Below, piece by piece: positions 1 through 6,489 of a stretch of 10,250 bases of DNA (within the stretch, counting starts at the first letter, position 1; the number at the start of each line of letters is the position of its first letter). Position numbers and translations under genes: made by a program. The notes under the pieces were generated by a model. That model saw nothing but the letters and a program-made list of their open reading frames with translations. It was not told the origin of the DNA and ran no database searches. This DNA is from Nitrososphaerota archaeon (GTDB lineage Archaea; Thermoproteota; Nitrososphaeria; Nitrososphaerales; JACQRY01): the NCBI GenBank assembly GCA_016206275.1, contig JACQRY010000039.1:1-10250 (forward strand). The letters are read 5' to 3'.

Positions 1-2
1 GA

Positions 3-338
3 GACATACTGTTCGACTTGGACTCATACGAAACCCTTGAAAGAAAGGTGGAGAGAGCAAAACAGATCGTCGCTATGGGAGCCCACTACATAAACTGCCA
101 CACCGGGATCTCGGAGCAGATGTCGGGAGAAGCCCCGTTCGAACTTGTAAAGAAGGTTTACAACGAGGTCTCAGACGCGAAAATAGTGGTAGCCGGGGGC
201 CTTAATGAAAAAACTATTCCGCGTCTATCACAATACAAAGACAGAGTGGAAATTGTGATAGTAGGCGGAGCGATAACTAGATCAGCCAACCCGATTGAGA
301 AGACCAAGCAGGTTTTGAATACAATTGGGAAGCTTTGA
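3..338 (+). CDS. 3-hexulose-6-phosphate synthase, C-terminal part (5' end outside window)
   Basis: The reading frame is open to the left edge and ends at TGA 336-338; about 111 residues are visible. They match the C-terminal half of the HPS branch of the orotidine-monophosphate-decarboxylase (HUMPS) superfamily. The segment GAHYINCHTGI corresponds to the strand carrying the HPS His, VVAGGLNEKTI is the first phosphate-binding Gly-Gly loop, and IVIVGGAITRSANP is the second. HPS condenses formaldehyde with ribulose 5-phosphate, or runs in reverse in archaea that lack the oxidative pentose pathway to supply ribulose 5-phosphate for nucleotides. The catalytic DxKxxD motif would lie upstream of the window and cannot be checked. 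A TTG at 18-20 is in frame, but conserved sequence continues ahead of it, so it is not the start. The protein ends shortly after the barrel, so there is no C-terminal fusion to phosphohexulose isomerase. OMP decarboxylase or KGPDC are less likely alternatives. Confidence 0.8.
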   Translation, partial: DILFDLDSYETLERKVERAKQIVAMGAHYINCHTGISEQMSGEAPFELVKKVYNEVSDAKIVVAGGLNEKTIPRLSQYKDRVEIVIVGGAITRSANPIEKTKQVLNTIGKL

Positions 339-400
339 CAGACTACTAGTCCTGAGAGCGTCAGACCCTTCAATTGCCTCGCTGAATTTTGTCGGAAAGG

Positions 401-409
401 ATAATATAT
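401..409 (+). promoter_or_regulatory. TATA box for the AbrB/PIN operon
   Basis: The sequence ATAATATAT is preceded by a purine-rich stretch (GGAAAGG) that would serve as BRE. Its centre is about 32 bases before the ATG at 437, so a transcript starting about 25 bases downstream would have a leader of only a few bases. This supports ATG 437 over the upstream in-frame TTG at 389, which would lie upstream of the TATA box. Confidence 0.5.
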
Positions 410-436
410 CCGATAGCAAGTTATCTCGGATGTAGC

Positions 437-682
437 ATGGCGTCGGAGACCATCCTGAAAGTTGGGAAGAAAGGCGAGATATTCACCAGCAAGGAACTTA
501 GGGCGATGGCTAAGATCAGGAAAGGGGGGCAGGTGAAGGCCAAAGTTGTGGATGGTAAGATGATCATTGAAACAGTTCCCTCTATCGAAGATTTACTGCA
601 GAATCCAGTGATCAGTATTAAGGTAGAAGAAGCAGAAGCTTTGAGCGAGGAGGCACAGAAAGAAGAGGAAGTCTATGGATGA
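437..682 (+). CDS. AbrB/SpoVT-type antitoxin (VapB-like)
   Basis: An 81-residue protein. The N-terminal 45 residues form an AbrB/SpoVT swapped-hairpin DNA-binding domain: a first strand ILKVGKKGEIFTSKELR, where the family has 'xGxitiPkelR', then a second hairpin around KIRKGGQVKAKVVDGKMII. The C-terminal third (about 47-81) is acidic and probably helical, as expected for the segment that wraps and neutralises a PIN toxin. The frame could start at TTG 389, but ATG 437 is preferred because the domain begins directly after it and because the TATA box at 401-409 would give a nearly leaderless transcript. Its last codons overlap the start of the PIN gene by 8 bases (ATGGATGA at 675-682), so the two are translationally coupled. 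As in other VapBC pairs, the antitoxin probably represses its own operon; no operator could be identified. Confidence 0.8.
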   Translation: MASETILKVGKKGEIFTSKELRAMAKIRKGGQVKAKVVDGKMIIETVPSIEDLLQNPVISIKVEEAEALSEEAQKEEEVYG

Positions 683-1148
683 ACTGCTGCTAGATTCAAC
701 CTACCTTCTCCCATTGTTTGGTTTGAAGGTCGATCTGAAAGATTTTGTTACAGGCTTTCCTCTACTGCTTGACGCCTACTCAGTGACCTATCATCCCCTT
801 GCGCTGGTAGAAGGCAAACGGGTCATACTCAAGCTCTCTAGAAAATATCCCTCCAAGAAGAAACTACTTTTGGAAGCGTATCGTAAAGGATTAAGAACAA
901 TACAAGGTGAAGAGAAACTCAAGCAAACCGTTTTGACTAATCAGACCATAGAAGAAGTGGCTGATAGACTTCTAGATGTAGATGGTGTGAGGGACTACTT
1001 TGACAGAATGACATATGGTACAGCAGCTTACAATAATGTTCTGCTGCTGACGGAGGACGAAGAGTTGCTGAAGGTATCGAAGACAGATCGTTCACCTAGA
1101 CCAAGGAAGGTAGGTAACTGGGAGAAGATGCTCCTAGGGCTTCGCTGA
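675..1148 (+). CDS. PIN-domain ribonuclease toxin (VapC-like)
   Basis: A 157-residue protein recognisable as a PIN-domain nuclease by its spaced acidic residues. Asp7 is in the opening strand (ELLLDSTYLLPLFG), Glu46 follows a hydrophobic strand (LALVEGKRV), Asp110 is in DYFDRMTYGTAAYNN, and Asp128 is in the final LLLTEDEELL strand. The four together make the usual Mg2+/Mn2+ site for single-strand RNA cleavage. It overlaps the AbrB gene by 8 bases, the standard arrangement of VapBC modules, in which the toxin acts on tRNA or rRNA when the antitoxin is degraded. It is a little longer than typical VapC (about 130 residues); the extra length is a Lys/Arg-rich helical insert around residues 55-75. 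No truncation or missing catalytic residue is seen. The cellular target cannot be told from the sequence. Confidence 0.8.
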   Translation: MDELLLDSTYLLPLFGLKVDLKDFVTGFPLLLDAYSVTYHPLALVEGKRVILKLSRKYPSKKKLLLEAYRKGLRTIQGEEKLKQTVLTNQTIEEVADRLLDVDGVRDYFDRMTYGTAAYNNVLLLTEDEELLKVSKTDRSPRPRKVGNWEKMLLGLR

Positions 1149-1165
1149 TCATAGCTTTAGACGGA

Positions 1166-1174
1166 TTCATATAG
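1166..1174 (+). promoter_or_regulatory. possible TATA box for the RidA-family gene
   Basis: TTCATATAG lies in the 53-base gap between the PIN and RidA genes. Its centre is about 31 bases before the TTG at 1202, so the predicted transcript would be nearly leaderless. No Shine-Dalgarno sequence precedes that TTG, which fits. Confidence 0.35.
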
Positions 1175-1201
1175 ATGGCTGGATAAGCTGATTCGGTAGC
1201 T

Positions 1202-1585
1202 TTGATAAGAAAGCAAGTCATCTCTACGAAAAAGGTTCCTTCGAGGCGTCACTACTCTCAGGCTGTTAAAGTGGGCAACACGCTGTATCTTGCCGGCCAA
1301 GTAGGTAGAGACATTGAAGGAAGACTGGCTAAGGGAGACGCGAAGGCGCAGACCATCCAAGCCCTCAAGAACATAAAAGCCATTCTCGAGGAGGCAAACA
1401 CTTCCATGGAGAACGTCGTGAAGACGACGGTCTACTTTAAGCGACGGGCAGATATCGTACCCATACGGGAAGGCCGACAGCTATACTTCAAGAATAAGCC
1501 TCCTGCCTCAACGCTGATCCAAATCGCAGGTTTCTCCGAGGAAGACATACTGGTCGAGATAGACGCGACAGCCTTTGTCCCCTGA
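1202..1585 (+). CDS. RidA/YjgF/UK114-family protein (subtype lacking the catalytic Arg)
   Basis: A 127-residue protein of the trimeric RidA family: KVGNTLYLAGQVGRD is the conserved 'vgntvylSGqig' strand, QALKNIKAILEEANTSMENVVKTTVYF is the central helix-strand unit, and LVEIDATAFVP is the C-terminal strand. RidA enzymes hydrolyse reactive enamines or imines such as 2-aminoacrylate left by PLP enzymes, and use an Arg in the 'PARS' motif. Here that region reads PPASTLIQIAG, so Ser103 (or Ala102, depending on alignment) occupies the Arg position, and the usual final Glu is Asp121. It therefore belongs with the Arg-less Rid subfamilies and may not be a classical enamine deaminase. TTG 1202 is the only usable start after the in-frame stop at 1184 and gives the family's normal length. 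It is probably transcribed alone; the next gene has its own promoter region and ribosome site. Confidence 0.8.
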   Translation: MIRKQVISTKKVPSRRHYSQAVKVGNTLYLAGQVGRDIEGRLAKGDAKAQTIQALKNIKAILEEANTSMENVVKTTVYFKRRADIVPIREGRQLYFKNKPPASTLIQIAGFSEEDILVEIDATAFVP

Positions 1586-1611
1586 TCTCGGCTGACGAAT
1601 TCCTTACCCAA

Positions 1612-1667
1612 GATAATATTTCTACAAATCAAAACGACAAACAATTAGTGTTAAGAGATTAATATGT
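1612..1667 (+). promoter_or_regulatory. promoter region upstream of the GH15 gene
   Basis: Two AT-rich TATA-like elements lie in the 122-base gap: GATAATATTT at 1612-1621 and AGATTAATATG at 1655-1665. The second would place the transcript start near 1689 and give a short leader that still contains the Shine-Dalgarno sequence at 1695-1700. The first would give a leader of about 65 bases. Which one is used cannot be decided from sequence. Confidence 0.35.
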
Positions 1668-1694
1668 TCAGTTTGCGTTGGCCGCTCGTGTGGT

Positions 1695-1700
1695 AGGAGG
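1695..1700 (+). promoter_or_regulatory. Shine-Dalgarno site of the GH15 gene
   Basis: AGGAGG ends 7 bases before ATG 1708 and fixes that start. It stands out because several other genes here appear leaderless. Confidence 0.7.
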
Positions 1701-1707
1701 CCTTTGA

Positions 1708-3507
1708 ATGCCCAGCGATTCCTTGTATAAACGCATAAGTGATTATGGCATAATTGGCGACATGCATTCATGCGCCCTTGTTGGCAATGACGGGTCAATA
1801 GACTGGTGTTGTTTTCCCAGATTCGATTCCCCCAGCGTGTTTGCAAGTATTCTGGATGCCAAGATCGGAGGCAGATTCAGGATAGCTCCCCGCTCAAAAT
1901 ACAAGTCCGAGCCCCGATATGAAGAGAACACCAATGTTTTGACTCACACCTTCGCTACTGCCGATGGACTCGTTAGGCTGGCGGACTTCATGCCGTGCTA
2001 CATGCTCCAGGGTGTTCAAACCAGTTTTCATGAGATTATCCGTAAGGTTGAGGGTCTGAAGGGTAACGTAGCGATGAGACTACTGTTTGAACCCAGACTG
2101 AACTATGCAAGAGGCCGCACCGAGATCGATGTTTCCTTCGACAAGTCAGGCAAAGCCGTCAACAAAAAAGAGAGTCTTGCCCTGTCATCCAGTGTACAAT
2201 TGAAGAAGGACAACGATTCCCTTGTGGCGGAGTTCGTCTTGAAGAAAGGAGAGGTGGCATGGTTTGTTGCGAAATATGCTGAGGATATGAGCCTAAGTGT
2301 TTCGGATTATCTTCCTGAATTGAAGCTTGAAAGGACTCGACGGTTTTGGCGACGCTGGGTGGGTCGCTGCAGCTATCGTGGACGCTGGTCAGAGCAAGTT
2401 TTGAGATCCGCGTTGACACTCAAGATCTTGGAATATGCCCCAACTGGAGCCCTAGTTGCAGCAGCCACGACATCGCTACCTGAGACACTAGGTGGAATGA
2501 GAAATTGGGACTATCGATACACATGGCTACGGGACTCTGCTTTCTCCTTGTATGCTTTGAATCTGCTAGGACAGTTTGCGGAAGCGGAGGCTTTTTTGTC
2601 ATGGTTCCTCTCTGTTGCAAGAAAATCAGGAGTAAACCTTCAAATCCTGTACGGAGTTGAGGGAGAGAGATATTTAGTAGAGGAGGAACTCCGTCATCTC
2701 AACGGCTACAAAGGATCCAAACCAGTGCGCATAGGGAACGCAGCCTACGAACAGTTCCAACTCGATGTGTACGGGATAGTTGTAGACGCCGCGTACTTTT
2801 CACATAGATATGTAAGCAGTAAGCTTAAAGACATTTACGAAGAGATCAGGAACATAATAGATCTCGTAGCTAGGATCTGGGAGAGTCCAGATAGAGGTGT
2901 ATGGGAAGTTAGAGGAGAGCCCAAACACTATGTTCACTCTAAGATGTGGGCCTGGGTAGCCCTTGACAGGGGAATACGTTTAGCTGATGAACTTGGATAC
3001 CACGACGATGGTGAAAGATGGAGGCCCATAAGAAACAGGATAAGAAATGACATAATGGAAAAAGGATGGTCTAAGAAAAAGAAAGCGTTCACAATGTACT
3101 ATGGTGGCAATGATCTAGATGCCTCAAATCTTCTGATGCCACTCGTCGGATTCCTGCCGGCTACACATCCTAAGATGAAAGCAACGATAGAACGCACCAT
3201 GGAAGAGCTCTTGGAAAACGGATTAGTCAAAAGATACAACAGTAATGACTACCTAGAGGGTGATGAAGGAGCATTCACCATCTGCAGCTTTTGGCTAGTG
3301 GATTGTCTGACGAAGCTAGGACAAGTGAAAGAAGCCACAAAATACTTCGAGAAACTTCTATCGTATGCTAACAGTTTGGGTCTATACTCAGAGGAGATCG
3401 ACCTCAAAACTGGGGAAGCTTTGGGGAATTTTCCGCAGGCATATACCCATATGGCCCTTATCAACGCAGCGACTAATCTTGAAGACGCACTTTCAGGTAA
3501 ATACTAA
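1708..3507 (+). CDS. GH15 family glycoside hydrolase (glucoamylase- or trehalase-like)
   Basis: A 599-residue protein, full length for archaeal/bacterial GH15. The N-terminal beta-domain (about 1-220) begins with the family signature ISDYGIIGDMHSCALVG and GSIDWCCFPRFDSPSVF. The (alpha/alpha)6 catalytic barrel follows (about 225-599), with GGMRNWDYRYTWLRDSAF, ILYGVEGE and AYEQFQLDVYG. By analogy with fungal glucoamylase, Glu400 in GVWEVRGEPKHYVHS is the general acid and Glu562 in LYSEEIDLKTG is the general base; LGNFPQAYTH follows as expected. Family members remove glucose from the non-reducing ends of alpha-glucans or hydrolyse trehalose; the sequence alone does not separate these. No signal peptide or membrane segment is present, so it acts in the cytoplasm on stored glycogen, maltodextrin or trehalose. 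The glucose dehydrogenase downstream would take its product. Thermoproteus tenax likewise carries a GH15-type gene (gaa) in its Entner-Doudoroff cluster, which supports a glucose-feeding role. The start is fixed by AGGAGG 7 bases upstream. Confidence 0.92.
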   Translation: MPSDSLYKRISDYGIIGDMHSCALVGNDGSIDWCCFPRFDSPSVFASILDAKIGGRFRIAPRSKYKSEPRYEENTNVLTHTFATADGLVRLADFMPCYMLQGVQTSFHEIIRKVEGLKGNVAMRLLFEPRLNYARGRTEIDVSFDKSGKAVNKKESLALSSSVQLKKDNDSLVAEFVLKKGEVAWFVAKYAEDMSLSVSDYLPELKLERTRRFWRRWVGRCSYRGRWSEQVLRSALTLKILEYAPTGALVAAATTSLPETLGGMRNWDYRYTWLRDSAFSLYALNLLGQFAEAEAFLSWFLSVARKSGVNLQILYGVEGERYLVEEELRHLNGYKGSKPVRIGNAAYEQFQLDVYGIVVDAAYFSHRYVSSKLKDIYEEIRNIIDLVARIWESPDRGVWEVRGEPKHYVHSKMWAWVALDRGIRLADELGYHDDGERWRPIRNRIRNDIMEKGWSKKKKAFTMYYGGNDLDASNLLMPLVGFLPATHPKMKATIERTMEELLENGLVKRYNSNDYLEGDEGAFTICSFWLVDCLTKLGQVKEATKYFEKLLSYANSLGLYSEEIDLKTGEALGNFPQAYTHMALINAATNLEDALSGKY

Positions 3508-3614
3508 ATCTGTAGAACGCGAGTTAATAGCTTGCAGGTTTGATCTAAAAGAGTTTGAAATCACTTCATTCAGCTTATGATACGCAACGCCCTGTGACAA
3601 TGTCTAGCATCCTC

Positions 3615-3630
3615 CTATAACATTTTATTC
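3615..3630 (+). promoter_or_regulatory. TATA-like promoter of the glucose dehydrogenase operon
   Basis: The 153-base gap 3508-3660 contains CTATAACATTTTATTC. A box centred near 3625 would start transcription about 10 bases before GTG 3661. A second AT-rich element (ACAATAATATTG, 3641-3652) is too close to the start codon to be the TATA box. No Shine-Dalgarno sequence precedes GTG 3661, in line with a very short leader. The rest of the gap (3508-3610) shows no gene. Confidence 0.45.
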
Positions 3631-3660
3631 TCCAATCTGCACAATAATATTGAATAGACC

Positions 3661-4722
3661 GTGAAAGCGATCGTTGTCAACCCAAAGAAGAAGGACAGCG
3701 TTAGGCTCCAAGAAATAGAAAAGCCGATCCCGAAAGACTCACAGGCCCTTTTGAAGGTAATTGAAGTTGGGATCGACGGAACCGACATAGAGATTAATGA
3801 CGGATTATATGGTGAACCTCCCGAGGGTTCAGATTACCTTGTCGTAGGACACGAATGTCTTGGTGTCGTCGAAGAAATACGCGGACACTCTGATATAGCT
3901 AGGGGTGATCTAGTTGTCCCAACAGTGCGGCGTCCTGATGATTGCGTAAACTGTCGGAGCGGAGAATCTGATATGTGTCTTACAGGAGGCTATAAGGAGC
4001 ATGGGATCCGTGGTCTTCACGGTTTTGCCGCTGAGTACGGGGTTTCTGATTCAGCCTTTCTCGTAAAGGTTTCTGACAAGCTCAAACGCGTAGCTACATT
4101 AGTTGAGCCTATGAGCATAGCGGAGAAGGCTGTTCTTCAAGCATACAAGATTCAGGAAAGGTTGCTGTGGAGGCCAAAGAGAGTGCTGGTTTTGGGTGCT
4201 GGCCCGCTTGGATTGCTTACAGTTTTTCTTCTGCGCCTGAAGGGGCTGGATGTCATTGCTGTCGCCACAAGGAGTAAGGAAAGCTTCAAGGCGAAGATAG
4301 TTGAAAGAGTAGGCGGAGCATATGTCAACGCGAAGGAGCAGCCTATCAACAGTCTAGGAAAATTTGACTTGATCCTAGAAGAAACCGGGTCTCCCAAAGT
4401 GGCTATGGAAGCACAGAAACTGCTCAACCCTAATGGCGTCATGTGTTTTCTAGGAATATACGAAAGCCAAGAGGCGCGTCAAGATGTAGGCAGTTTATAC
4501 ACAGATCTTGTTTTGGGCAACAAGGTGTTTTTCGGCTCTGTCAATGCTAACAAACGTTACTTCGAGGAAGGGTTAAAGGATTTTGAAGAAATCGAGAAAC
4601 GGTTTCCAAATGCCTTGAAGGATATGATAACAAATACAGTGTCTCCGACTGACTACATCAAGGCTTTCAAACCAGGTCCGGAAGAAATCAAAACGGTCAT
4701 CGACTTCAGGAACGTGAGTTGA
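3661..4722 (+). CDS. gdh: glucose 1-dehydrogenase, zinc-dependent archaeal type
   Basis: A 353-residue medium-chain dehydrogenase closely resembling Sulfolobus and Thermoplasma glucose dehydrogenases in length and order of motifs. It oxidises glucose (often also galactose or xylose) to the lactone, the first step of the archaeal non- or semi-phosphorylative Entner-Doudoroff route. Likely catalytic-zinc ligands are Asp39 (GIDGTDIEI), His64-Glu65 (VVGHECLG) and Glu149 (LVEPMSIAEK). Asp39 replaces the Cys found in Sulfolobus, as in the Haloferax mediterranei enzyme. The structural-zinc lobe RRPDDCVNCRSGESDMC has Cys95, Cys98 and Cys106 but no fourth Cys; Asp94 or Asp93 stands near its place. The Rossmann fold begins at VLVLGAGPLG (176-184), and Arg204 after its second strand (VATRSK) suggests NADP can bind. 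GTG 3661 starts the protein with MKAIVV, exactly as in homologues. The stop codon is 6 bases from the next gene, so they share an operon. Confidence 0.9.
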   Translation: MKAIVVNPKKKDSVRLQEIEKPIPKDSQALLKVIEVGIDGTDIEINDGLYGEPPEGSDYLVVGHECLGVVEEIRGHSDIARGDLVVPTVRRPDDCVNCRSGESDMCLTGGYKEHGIRGLHGFAAEYGVSDSAFLVKVSDKLKRVATLVEPMSIAEKAVLQAYKIQERLLWRPKRVLVLGAGPLGLLTVFLLRLKGLDVIAVATRSKESFKAKIVERVGGAYVNAKEQPINSLGKFDLILEETGSPKVAMEAQKLLNPNGVMCFLGIYESQEARQDVGSLYTDLVLGNKVFFGSVNANKRYFEEGLKDFEEIEKRFPNALKDMITNTVSPTDYIKAFKPGPEEIKTVIDFRNVS

Positions 4723-4728
4723 GGAAAA

Positions 4729-6489
4729 ATGGTAAAGCTTCACAGTCAGAAGATGAGGCGGATAGGTCCCGAGATTGACGCCTTGCGTCTAGCCTCTGGT
4801 TGGCAAAGACAGGATCTATCCAAGCCGTGGGTGATGATTGAATCATCGTATGGACAAGCGATGCCATGCAGCATGCATCTGGATGAGATGGGTCGCCATG
4901 CCGAAGCAGGCATATGGGAAGCAGGCGGAGCCCCTGCAAGATACTATGATTCAGGAGTCTGCGACGGTGTTATGCAAGGAACGGAGGCGATGCGTTACAG
5001 TCTTATCAGCAGAGAGATCATGTCTTTCCAAGTTGAAATCCATTTTCGAGCAGGCCACTACGACGGCATGGTGATGATATCGGGTGAGGATAAGGACGCA
5101 CCAGCTCATCTTCTAACCGTTGCACGCCTCAAAGATTTCCCAGCCATCATAGTTCCCGGCGGATCTATGATGCCTGGACCAGAGTTCAGCGAAGAAGTTG
5201 GCCCTATGACGTTGGAAAAGGTTGGGACAACATACTCCATGATGAGGCGCGGAGAAATTTCGGCTGAAGAATTCCTTTTCCTTCAAGAGCAGGCGTGTCC
5301 CTCCTTCGGGACCTGCGCGTTTATGGGAAGCGCTCACACAATGCAGGTGATGGCTGAAGCTATGGGTTTGACTGTCCCCACTTCAGCCAATATTCCTTAC
5401 TCTCAGAAGGAGCTATTCACAAACGCAAGGCGCGCAGGTGAACGGATAGTTGAAATGATCAATGAAGGGCTTACTACGAGAAAGATTCTCACCAAGGAGG
5501 CGTTTGAAAACGCTGTCATGGTGCATGCAGCTATATCGGGTTCAACTAATGCTCTGCTGCATCTTCCCGTCATCGCTAAGGAAGCTGGGGTGAAACTGAC
5601 CCTCGATGTCTTCGATAAGTTAAATGCGAAGATTCCCACATTGGTTAACGTCAGGCCTACGGGTGTTCACACCACTACCATGTTTTGGTATGCAGGTGGC
5701 GTCCAAAGAGTAATCAAAGAACTGCAGCGTATTCTCCATATGGACTGCCTGACTGTAACGGGAAAGACATTGCGAGAAAATCTAGTTGATCTGGAGAAGA
5801 AGGACTATTTCCGCAAAGTCAGCCGTTACCTGGCCAACTGGAAGATCCTGCAAAACGATGTGATCAAAAGCATGGGGAAGCCGCTTAACAAGGAAGGAGC
5901 AATCGCTATTCTTCGCGGTAACCTTGCTCCGGAAGGTGCACTTGTCAAGAAATCTGCAATGGATCCATCTATGCGGGTTTTCAAAGGGGTAGCCAAGCCT
6001 TTCGATGGGCAGGAAAGTGCTCTCAAAGCTGTTTTCGATGGCACCGTTAAAGCGGGTGACATTGTGATAATTAGGTATGAGGGTCCTAAGCGTGGCATGC
6101 CGGAGCAGTTCTATGTCACTGAGGCAATTGCAAGCAACAAGAATCTTTGGGCGGGGGTAGCCTTGATCACTGACGGCAGGTTCTCTGGGGCAAGCAGAGG
6201 GCCAGCGATTGGCCATGTGTCGCCAGAAGCCATGTCGGGTGGACCAATAGCTGTGGTAAGAGAGGGTGATATTGTTCTCGTAGATATTCCTCATAAAAGA
6301 CTCGACGTAGTGGGTGTGGAGGGACGTGAGGTGGGGCGCGAAGAGGCCTCGAAGGTTTTGAAGAAGAGGCTTCTTAGGTTCAATCTGCCTGACGGTTTGG
6401 CATTCAATGAGGGTCTGCTCGGAATATATGCAAGATTAGCCACTTCTGGGGCAAAAGGCGGATACATTGAGAGGGGCTTCTCGACTTAG
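4729..6489 (+). CDS. IlvD/EDD-family dehydratase, probable sugar-acid (gluconate) dehydratase
   Basis: A 586-residue protein spanning the whole IlvD/EDD family. Visible are ARYYDSGVCDGVMQGTEAM (the 'DGiaMGheGM' region), GEDKDAPAHLLTVARL, GGSMMPG, CPSFGTCAFMGSAHTM, GSTNALLHLPVIA, RYEGPKRGMPE and TDGRFSGASRGPAIGHVSPE. Family members dehydrate dihydroxy-acids (branched-chain amino-acid synthesis) or aldonic acids such as gluconate, xylonate and arabinonate, using an Fe-S cluster and Mg2+. Cluster Cys candidates are Cys47 (AMPCSMHL) and Cys196 (FGTC). The middle ligand, Cys of the usual GCDK, is Glu120 (GEDK), while the Mg-site Asp121 and Lys122 remain. The usual GPKGGPGM loop is two residues shorter. 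Placement 6 bases after glucose dehydrogenase argues for gluconate rather than dihydroxyisovalerate. Note that crenarchaeal gluconate dehydratases studied so far are enolase-type, so this would be a replacement. GAGG (4721-4724) precedes ATG 4729. Family confidence is high; substrate confidence is moderate. Confidence 0.85.
   Translation: MVKLHSQKMRRIGPEIDALRLASGWQRQDLSKPWVMIESSYGQAMPCSMHLDEMGRHAEAGIWEAGGAPARYYDSGVCDGVMQGTEAMRYSLISREIMSFQVEIHFRAGHYDGMVMISGEDKDAPAHLLTVARLKDFPAIIVPGGSMMPGPEFSEEVGPMTLEKVGTTYSMMRRGEISAEEFLFLQEQACPSFGTCAFMGSAHTMQVMAEAMGLTVPTSANIPYSQKELFTNARRAGERIVEMINEGLTTRKILTKEAFENAVMVHAAISGSTNALLHLPVIAKEAGVKLTLDVFDKLNAKIPTLVNVRPTGVHTTTMFWYAGGVQRVIKELQRILHMDCLTVTGKTLRENLVDLEKKDYFRKVSRYLANWKILQNDVIKSMGKPLNKEGAIAILRGNLAPEGALVKKSAMDPSMRVFKGVAKPFDGQESALKAVFDGTVKAGDIVIIRYEGPKRGMPEQFYVTEAIASNKNLWAGVALITDGRFSGASRGPAIGHVSPEAMSGGPIAVVREGDIVLVDIPHKRLDVVGVEGREVGREEASKVLKKRLLRFNLPDGLAFNEGLLGIYARLATSGAKGGYIERGFST

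Noticed and set aside
389..436. Upstream TTG start for the AbrB gene, adding 16 residues
   Set aside because: The start would lie upstream of the likely TATA box, and the added residues are outside the conserved domain.
5782..6294. A 170-residue minus-strand frame inside the dehydratase gene
   Set aside because: It is the shadow of a conserved IlvD/EDD coding sequence; no motif or promoter supports it.
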